The notes below the pieces were generated by a model, which was not told where the DNA came from, did not search any database, and worked only from the letters and a program-made list of their open reading frames with translations. Of a stretch of DNA of 58,771 nt, positions 53,273-58,771 are shown one piece after another. Position 1 is the first letter of the stretch. Every line of letters begins with the position of its first letter. Source of the stretch: an uncultured Rothia sp. (GTDB taxonomy: Bacteria; Actinomycetota; Actinomycetes; Actinomycetales; Micrococcaceae); the NCBI GenBank assembly GCA_946221065.1, contig CAMIIO010000013.1, positions 1 to 58,771 of the forward strand. The letters are read 5' to 3'. The position numbers and the translations under genes were made by a program.

Positions 53273-53833
53273 CTACTTGCGCCAATACCCTGCGTAGTTA
53301 GCGGTAAAGAATTTAGAGAATCCTGCATAACGGCACCAAGTGCCATCAGAATTCATATTATTCTGATCGAAAATCTTCCCCTGGTACCACAGACCGATAT
53401 GCCCCTGGGCTGAGAGCGCTCCGCCTCCATACCAGACAACGATGTCATCGTTCTTAAAATTCTTATCAGTATGCCATTTAAAGCCAGCGCGCTTGAGCTG
53501 GTTACCGGCACCAAATCCAGGACGGTAATTAGTAGCATCGTTATAACCAGTATTTGTACTTTGTAGCGTTGGTTGAGGTACTGGTGTATGAGGCTCACGC
53601 ATTCACCGGGGGAATACCCCCCCGATATTTGCTAGGGTTTTGCCCTTATTGGCCGCTACAAACTTATCCATATAGGTGTTGGAGCCAGTGGGTTTAGGGG
53701 CAGTAGTGGTTCCGCCGGTGCCGCTTGCTAAAGCTCGGGGAGCAACAGCGAGGGTTCTAGCAGTGAGAGCGGTTGTCATTCCGAGCAGCTTCATCGCTGA
53801 ACGGCGGGAGTATGAGGTGGTTTCTATGCTCAT
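53273..53833 (-). pseudogene. Tat-exported CHAP-domain hydrolase, broken by two frameshifts
   Basis: From ATG 53833: a Tat-type signal (YSRRSAMKLLGMTTALTARTLA...RALAS), a Thr/Pro linker, then NKGKTLANIGGVFP in frame 1. GECVSLIHQYLNQRYKVQ, with the catalytic Cys, is in frame 2, and NTGYNDATNYRPGFGAGNQLKRAG through GHIGLWYQGKIFDQNN, with the catalytic His, to the end AGYWRK in frame 3. Four instead of five C at 53608-53612 (coding strand) and four instead of three A at 53552-53554 restore one frame of about 187 residues. CHAP enzymes cut peptidoglycan peptides or amide bonds. Confidence 0.78.
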
Positions 53834-53849
53834 TTTTCTTTCGTTTCTT

Positions 53850-53880
53850 GAGGCTTATTCATAAGGGGTAAAACCCACCA
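53850..53880. mobile_element. Solo IS5-family end
   Basis: A single terminal repeat GAGGCTTATTCATAAGGGGT followed by AAAACCCACCA, the inverse of the right end of the 50318 copy. The rest of that copy is missing. Confidence 0.7.
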
Positions 53881-53881
53881 A

Positions 53882-54196
53882 GAGGCTTATTCATAAGGGT
53901 CCCTAGCTGGAAAGAAAATCAGCCCCCGCACCACCGAGAACACCCGCGAATAAGAACCCAACGGCCGCCGAAAACCAGAATGCAGAACCCTCCACGTTTT
54001 CACCTTCGCAATCGTCCGTTCAACCACCGAACGTGACCGATTGGCCCTCCGATTATTCTGCCTCACCACAGCCCTCATCCTTGCACCCGCTCTTCGTTTA
54101 GTCGGTGTCAGCAACCCCAGCCCGGTGTACCCTATTATCAGCCAAAGTGGACTCATCCAAGAACCTCCCTAACCGGTGAAAACAATAAGCCTCATT
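53882..54196 (-). mobile_element. Internally deleted IS5-family element
   Basis: It starts with GAGGCTTATTCATAAGGGT and ends near AATAAGCCTCATT; only about 315 bp remain. The minus strand still encodes the transposase C-terminus (GLGLLTPTKRRAGARMRAVVRQNNRR, then SVVERTIAKVKTWRVLHSGFRRP). It abuts the solo end at 53850, suggesting nested insertion and deletion. Confidence 0.75.
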
Positions 54197-54448
54197 ATTT
54201 TGTTTTGTTCTGGTGAAATTTCACCTAGGTGCTGATTTGTGGCAAGAATTCAAACCCCGTGCCAGACCTCTGATCGCGGGAAGGGGGGCAGTAACGAGAA
54301 ATGTTCCACAAGAAGTAGGATTTCTTCCCTTGCTTGTTGTAGAGAATATCTTTTATGAGCTTTACGGATTATGAAAACATGTTGACCCAGATAGAAAATT
54401 GCTCTGTAGCACAGAAGTCTACAGAGCAATTTCTATGATGGTTTCAGT

Positions 54449-54676
54449 CTAGTTTTTAATGACCGTAATAGACCATTCTGCTGGTCCTCGCTTCCGAAAA
54501 TCTTTGGTACCGTACCCGTTCTCTGCAACCCACCGGGGGATTGACTCAGTCCCTTGGGCGCAATCAAAATTAATAACCAGCTCATCCCCTGCACTCAGCG
54601 ACTCCATAGCCTGCTTAGCTTCCTGGACAGGGAAGGGGCAGACGAGACCGTCAGTTTCTAATACCTGTTGTGTCAT
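54449..54676 (-). CDS. tusA: TusA/SirA-like sulfur carrier protein
   Basis: 75 residues with the TusA signature: LETDGLVCPFPVQEAKQAMESL (Cys13 in the CPxP motif, which carries persulfide), then GDELVINFDCAQGTESIPRWVAENGY. ATG 54676 has an AGAGAGGA site upstream. It follows the thiosulfate transporter gene by 31 bases on the same strand; in known pairs the TusA-like protein accepts sulfur from thiosulfate taken up by TsuA. Confidence 0.9.
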   Translation of the reverse strand: MTQQVLETDGLVCPFPVQEAKQAMESLSAGDELVINFDCAQGTESIPRWVAENGYGTKDFRKRGPAEWSITVIKN

Positions 54677-54707
54677 GAGATTCGATTCCTCTCTGTTGAT
54701 TTTGTAC

Positions 54708-55784
54708 CTAGGAAATCAGTGAGGCTTCACGCGATGAAGTATTTGTTTCACTTACTTTCTTTGCGCGAGGCATGATAAAAATTTTGGCTGCGGTTCCCGT
54801 TCCAAGGATCATGGCGACTAAGCTAACCCATCCTTGCCAGGAAAACATTGCGGTTTCAACCAGACCGTTACCGATAGTGCAACCGCCGGCCCAGGACGCT
54901 CCCCAGCCCATCAGTAAACCGCCGAACATAGCGCGGACGATGGTCTTTGTATTCGGTACGCGAAGCTTGAATTCGTTGCTTGCTTTGGCGGCGATGTAGG
55001 AGCCAAGCATGATGCCGATAATGAGCATGACACCCCAGTCCACTAGGGCGAAGTCACCGGTGGTGAGGAACGTAGTGAGTTTCGCGCTGGGGGTAGTGAT
55101 ACCCAGGCCGCCGGCGCGTCCTGTAGCCCAGCTCAGGGGAAAAGCGGCAATGGCAACTAGACCAATGAGCACCGCGGTGAAATACGGATTCCACGACTTC
55201 TCAAAGAGTAAATGGGCTAGACCGGTTTTCTCTGCTGGAAGCTGAGCGATAGGAAGTTTAGGTTGAGTGAGGTTCTTGTATGCCCAAGCGCCCACTGCCA
55301 AAACTAAGAAGATGATGAGGACCCAGCCAGATACCCCGAAGGTCTGCCCGATTGTGCTATCTCTAGTGACGCCCCAGCTTCGGAAGAAACGGGTGATTTC
55401 CGCCAGCGGACCAAATTTAAAAATCGCTGAGGAAAGAGCATAAAAAATTAGGGCAAACCATGAGCCGATGAGACCTTCAGCAGCTCGATAATACGTTCCG
55501 GTAGCACATCCACCGGCTAGTACTGCCCCAAATCCGAAGATGAAACCGCCTGTTACTGTCGCAAAGGGCGCAAACGGGCTGACGGCTTCGGAGAGATTAA
55601 TGATGTTGAAGGAGTCTAGTAGTGCTATACCGATGGCTTGAACGGTGATAGCTAGCATGAAGGCCCCGAACCACCAGGTGCTTTTGGAGACAAATACATC
55701 TCGGAAGGCGCCAGTGACACAAAAGCGCCCTCTTTGGAGAATGAACCCAAAAATAGCGCCGATGAGAAGTCCAGTTATGATCAT
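54708..55784 (-). CDS. tsuA: YeeE/YedE-family thiosulfate transporter
   Basis: 358 residues, about nine membrane helices. The three conserved cysteines of TsuA channels are present: Cys22 in LQRGRFCVTGAFRD, Cys93 in LAGGCATGTYYRAAEG and Cys302 in WAGGCTIGNGLVE. The protein passes thiosulfate through a line of cysteines. ATG 55784 starts MIITGLLIGAIFGFILQRGRFC, the usual N-terminus. It forms an operon with tusA. Confidence 0.92.
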   Translation of the reverse strand: MIITGLLIGAIFGFILQRGRFCVTGAFRDVFVSKSTWWFGAFMLAITVQAIGIALLDSFNIINLSEAVSPFAPFATVTGGFIFGFGAVLAGGCATGTYYRAAEGLIGSWFALIFYALSSAIFKFGPLAEITRFFRSWGVTRDSTIGQTFGVSGWVLIIFLVLAVGAWAYKNLTQPKLPIAQLPAEKTGLAHLLFEKSWNPYFTAVLIGLVAIAAFPLSWATGRAGGLGITTPSAKLTTFLTTGDFALVDWGVMLIIGIMLGSYIAAKASNEFKLRVPNTKTIVRAMFGGLLMGWGASWAGGCTIGNGLVETAMFSWQGWVSLVAMILGTGTAAKIFIMPRAKKVSETNTSSREASLIS

Positions 55785-55884
55785 GTCTTCTAACTTAGGA
55801 GCCCCGCCATGTCAGGGACAAAACTGCCGTAACGGGAAGAAATGATATGTCCTGGGTTTAGTCCACACCAGCCACCCACATAAA

Positions 55885-56640
55885 ACATAAAAATCAAACA
55901 AAAATCAAAGCATCAGAAAACACCTCCTGAGGCGTCCGATAACCCAAACCCTGATGCAACCGGTGCTCATTCCACCAGCATACCTAATACGCAGCCTCCT
56001 GCTCCAACCTACACACTGAATCTAACAAGCAATCCTGAACCATCTCAGCTTTATACGCGCCGTTCACGAACTCAGCCAGAGAGTTATCATAAGAACCCTT
56101 CTCGAACCGACCGATAACTGCACCCCTAGTGATTTTAAATCAGCAAAAACATACTGCGACACGGGGTCAGAATGATATACGATCTGCGTGAAGTCAGAAC
56201 TATTCCTTAAAGCTTGCTTCAAAGCCGTCAGAGGCATCCCAGAGTATGCATGATTGAATTAAATACCCCAACCTACAACCTTGCGTGAGAACACATCAGT
56301 CATGAAAGCGGTCTGGCAGAAACCGGAATTGAATCTGACGTAGGTGAAGTTAGTAACCCACAATTTATTTTTATAGGGCGCATTGGTGGTGAAATTGCGC
56401 TAGACCAAATCAGGGTGATGGTCAGGTTCTTTTGTTGGGCGTGTGGTGATGGGTTTACGCCTCCGATGGGAGCCAGCAATACCAGCAAGTTTCATGAGTC
56501 GGTAGGTCTGATTCCGGCCAATATCCTAGCCAGCTCGTTTCATAGCGTGCCACATTTTTCGCACACCATAGACCTCGTATTTTTCCTGATGGATTCTGTT
56601 CAGTTCAGGAGCCAATAGCTGGTCACCTTCTGCCGCGAAA
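55885..56640 (-). mobile_element. Heavily decayed IS3-family element
   Basis: On the minus strand, IS3 OrfB can be followed through several frames and stops: IHQEKYEVYGVRKMWHAMKRAG, stop, DIGRNQTYRLMKLAGIAGSHRRRKPITTRP, PDLV, stop, RNFTTNAPYKNKLWVTNFTYVRFNSGFCQTAFMTDVFSRKVVGWG, and finally the HQGLGYRTP end near 55950. It is related to the remnant at 9527-10100 and cannot be active. Confidence 0.75.
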
Positions 56641-56930
56641 AAAGCCGAGGCGCTCTACGGAGCGCTTCAGCTTCGCCCCAGAGGGGCATATGCGTTGTGT
56701 GGGTGGGAGATTCTTGGTGATTCTTCCGCCGTAGCCGATATCTCCGTCCAGAACGTCTGTGAGACCTTGTTCGATCCGTGCCAACAGGTTGACTGGTGCG
56801 CGGTGTCCTGCATCAGTGAGACGGACCTGGGGTGGTCGGGGGGGGGGCGATCCGGGGCGCGAGTGCAACTACTGCCGTGGGCCATAAGTTTTGTCTCGCC
56901 CTATCACACCCGGCCTATAGAAGAGGTAGG
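56641..56930 (-). pseudogene. Plasmid replicase (Rep) fragment
   Basis: Minus-strand pieces read PPRPPQVRLTDAGHRAPVNLLARIEQGLTDVLDGDIGYGGRITKN, which fits the middle of the large actinobacterial plasmid replicases (the VRLTDAARR-PVNLLARVEQGL--VL-GD-GYGGRITKNP block). Just upstream the frame shifts at a run of nine G (about 56837-56845). Both ends of the protein are missing. It points to a second, lost plasmid in this region. Confidence 0.6.
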
Positions 56931-57047
56931 GGACGGCACCTCATGGTGGCAAAGGAAAAGCTGGGTACTACTTAGTGCAGGTCCCGGCGCTGCACTTGTT
57001 CACCCAAGGTAGTAAGAAACTGGCGAAGACCCCTCCCATGATAAGTT

Positions 57048-57317
57048 CTACCGATAAATACTAGAACGATTCCCCACCTCTAGTGCCAGAAGCACCAAGG
57101 TACCTTGATCAATATCCAAAATCACCCGGTAAGAACCCATACGATAACGCCACAATCCCGAATAGTTGCCGGTCAAGGCCTTACAGTGCTCCTGTGGATA
57201 CTCAGAGAGCTCCAGCTTTTCTAGCTCGTCTAAAACGCGTTGGGCAACTGGCTTATCCATTTTTTTCAACTGTTTGAGGATCCGAGGGGTTAGCTCTAAG
57301 GTCCAGGTATCTCTCAC
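57048..57317 (-). CDS. relE: RelE-family toxin
   Basis: 89 residues of the RelE/ParE mRNA interferase or gyrase-toxin fold: WTLELTPRILKQLKKMDKPVAQRVLDELEKL, CKALTGNYSGLWRYRMGSYRVILDIDQGTLVLLALEVGNRSSIYR. The basic residues in LWRYRMGSYRVI and the C-terminal NRSSIYR match RelE-type catalysis on ribosome-bound mRNA. It starts inside the antitoxin stop (ATGA overlap of 4 bases). Confidence 0.9.
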   Translation of the reverse strand: MRDTWTLELTPRILKQLKKMDKPVAQRVLDELEKLELSEYPQEHCKALTGNYSGLWRYRMGSYRVILDIDQGTLVLLALEVGNRSSIYR

Positions 57318-57565
57318 AGGTCAAGCTCCGCACGAGCTTCTGCCAGGCTGTAGGCTTTTTGTTTGCCTGAGCGCACTGCTTCAGCGTCGGCTTTGAGGGT
57401 AAAGGCGTGTTCTATTTCTGCCAGGTGTTCTTCTAATAGGGTGTTGATATAGAAGGAGACGGGGCGGTTGGTCTGGTGGGCCAGATTTTCAAGGCGTTGA
57501 CGTACGTTGTGGGAGGGGCGGAAGGTGAAGCCCTTCCGTGCTTTTGTTTCTGTTTCTACTGTCAT
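57314..57565 (-). CDS. RHH antitoxin of the RelE pair
   Basis: 83 residues. N-terminal ribbon-helix-helix: KGFTFRPSHNVRQRLENLAHQTNRPVSFYINTLLEEHLAEIEHA; the C-terminal tail SGKQKAYSLAEARAELDL would wrap the toxin. DUF6290/RelB-like. It is first in the operon, so it can repress its own promoter. Confidence 0.88.
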   Translation of the reverse strand: MTVETETKARKGFTFRPSHNVRQRLENLAHQTNRPVSFYINTLLEEHLAEIEHAFTLKADAEAVRSGKQKAYSLAEARAELDL

Positions 57566-57765
57566 GCTTCAATCGTATTACATGTCATTTGAAGATGCTA
57601 GAGAGTAAGTTTGAAAGGGGTGGGTGCTCCAGAACCAAAGTGCACAAGCCCCCAGAACACTAGCATTCAACGAACCGATAATTCATATCAAGAGCCCCAA
57701 CTCAACGAATAAAATCCCCGTAATAAGAACAACAGCCCGCCAACCACTACACATCAGTAACAAGC

Positions 57766-58068
57766 ATGAAAAATGAGATAAATGAGTATGCACGGGGGCG
57801 GTTGTATGTGTCCGGTAGCGGTTTGGGCGCGGATGGGTCGGTGAATATCGGGATGTCTGTCCGGTTTGCCCAAGATGCGCAGAAGGATCGCAGGATAGCG
57901 CAGAAGGTGCTGGCTCCTGATCCGGCCTCTCGTGCGCAGGGTGCTTTGAAGGAGGTGCAGTCTCGTGAGGCTGCAGCGAAAGCTAGGGGGAAGAGGTCTG
58001 TGGAGGCGTCGTATCAGCGGCATTGGGATCCCCCGCCAAGGAGTATGGGGCCGTCGTTGGGACGGTAA
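57766..58068 (+). CDS. Small plasmid-type protein, unknown function
   Basis: 100 residues, MKNEINEYARGRLYVSGSGLGADGSVNIGMSVRFAQDAQKDRRI, then a basic Ala/Arg/Lys-rich helix (ASRAQGALKEVQSREAAAKARGKRS). No family was recognised. It sits between the toxin-antitoxin pair and a replication gene. ATG 57766 lacks a clear ribosome site. Confidence 0.5.
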   Translation: MKNEINEYARGRLYVSGSGLGADGSVNIGMSVRFAQDAQKDRRIAQKVLAPDPASRAQGALKEVQSREAAAKARGKRSVEASYQRHWDPPPRSMGPSLGR

Positions 58069-58182
58069 GGAAGTAAGGAGCCCTGCTGTTTTGTGAAGTG
58101 CTTATGTCGGGGTGGGTGCTGTGAAGTGGTTTGTGGGTAGAGGTATCCGTTAGAGTAGATACCAACAGCTTTTAGGTAATAC

Positions 58183-58210
58183 GAAAGCCCCTCCGCCAAG
58201 AGGGGCTTTC
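58183..58210 (+). terminator. Hairpin upstream of rep gene
   Basis: GAAAGCCCCTC and GAGGGGCTTTC pair perfectly around CGCCAA, followed by CGTAAG. It may terminate the preceding gene or an antisense RNA controlling rep. Confidence 0.7.
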
Positions 58211-58298
58211 CGTAAGAATAGTGGATGACCGCATACCGCCAAGTTACCGGTCATCAGTTAGGAAACATCCATGCGTACCACACACAGGAGGTGTTCCA

Positions 58299-58771
58299 GT
58301 GTCTAGTCTACCAGTAAGACACCGGGATACCGCAACCCCACGGGCCAACGCCACATATATGGACCTGCTCACAGCACGCCCGGTCGGGATGGCATCTCCT
58401 GAAAACGCCCTGCCCTGGCGACGCAGGGTCGCACAAAAATATCTGAGTACGCTCTCAGCGACCAAAGCCCGCACAGCCCGGAAAATCATCGATTACATCA
58501 GTTACCGCTATCGAATCGGTGAATACACCGCACAGTTTACATATTCCGAGATTGCTTCTCATATCGGTATATGTACCAAAACGGTTCAACGCTACATTCA
58601 TGAACTCATTCGTGCAGGATTACTGGCGGTCGTCAGGGCTGGGCGTTCAGCACTCTATAGCAAGACAGAGCACAACGAAGCCCCGATCTACACTCTTCTA
58701 ATCCCTAGTAAAGGAGAAAATGTCCACCCCTTAAGTTCTTTAAAGAAATCTGTTAAGTCCTTAAAGGACAA
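58299..58771 (+). CDS. Plasmid replication initiator-like protein, cut by window end
   Basis: Open from GTG 58299 (AGGAGGT 8 bases upstream) to the window edge, 157 codons. Start VSSLPVRHRD; wHTH in the middle, FTYSEIASHIGICTKTVQRYIHELIRAGLLAVVRAGRSALYS, then EAPIYTLLIP. It is homologous to the protein at 18612-19793: same first five residues, same position of VQR...GRSA...APxY. The two genes share the DNA start GTGTCTAGTCTACCAG. It indicates a second replicon module at this end. Confidence 0.78.
   Translation, partial: MSSLPVRHRDTATPRANATYMDLLTARPVGMASPENALPWRRRVAQKYLSTLSATKARTARKIIDYISYRYRIGEYTAQFTYSEIASHIGICTKTVQRYIHELIRAGLLAVVRAGRSALYSKTEHNEAPIYTLLIPSKGENVHPLSSLKKSVKSLKD

Noticed and set aside
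56695..57012. 105-residue plus-strand frame over the Rep fragment
   Set aside because: The minus strand carries recognisable replicase peptides; this is its shadow.

Overview
The window looks like a Gram-positive actinobacterium of the Micrococcaceae. A Rothia-like oral or airway species is my best guess, from protein style only: a KtrB/KtrA pair, short Tat-exported surface proteins ending their signal in AYAAS, a DtxR-type regulator with a manganese ABC transporter, and actinobacterial single-strand conjugation genes. No rRNA, tRNA or CRISPR array was found. The mixture of chromosomal-type genes, plasmid genes and many insertion-sequence scars suggests a genomic island, or a large plasmid or integrated conjugative element with its chromosomal flanks.

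Layout. 0-5 kb: a cut-off PhzF gene joined to a Tat-secreted protein, an IS5-family scar, a DNA photolyase and a TIGR01777 epimerase. 5-10.5 kb: an IS5-family copy, an orphan membrane protein, a tyrosine recombinase, a HEPN/Abi-like protein and an IS3-family scar. 10.5-16.5 kb: ktrB-ktrA (ktrA has a stop codon in its last domain), a frameshifted TPR-like gene, another IS5-family copy, a lipoprotein and an SDR oxidoreductase with a frameshift near its start. 15.5-20.2 kb: plasmid maintenance, with parA and a small partner gene, a replication initiator and six AT-rich palindromes sharing one core. 20.5-40.5 kb: a complete-looking actinobacterial conjugation module: a regulator, a transglycosylase/M23 peptidase, two lipoproteins, a PQQ-like membrane protein, a P-loop protein, a VirB2-like pilin, a VirB6/TrbL-like channel, an SCO6880-type protein, a VirB4-like ATPase, a VirD4-like coupling protein and a 1752-residue MobF relaxase-helicase. 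A secreted phospholipase A2 cassette of lower GC sits inside it. 40.5-44.2 kb: a roughly 500-base non-coding block of nested hairpins, a serine-recombinase stub, an intact-looking Pycsar anti-phage pair (pyrimidine cyclase plus membrane effector) and, divergent from it, a decayed second Pycsar-like pair. 44.5-52.7 kb: a truncated HAD phosphatase, a DtxR/MntR regulator, the mntABC-type transporter, an FMN-binding glutamate-synthase-like protein, another IS5-family copy, a Tat-secreted protein and a zinc-ribbon protein. 53-58.8 kb: a frameshifted Tat-exported CHAP hydrolase, IS scars, tsuA-tusA for thiosulfate uptake, a Rep fragment, a RelE-type toxin-antitoxin pair and the start of a second replication initiator homologous to the one at 19 kb.

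Three points deserve attention. First, the paired Pycsar loci beside the relaxase. Second, the multi-hairpin block at 40.56-41.07 kb. Third, a roughly 70-base mini-repeat that has landed in transposase genes of two unrelated IS families. A caution: at least seven genes are broken by one-base differences, mostly at short homopolymers. Either many genes here are decaying or the assembly carries indel errors; the sequence alone cannot decide.
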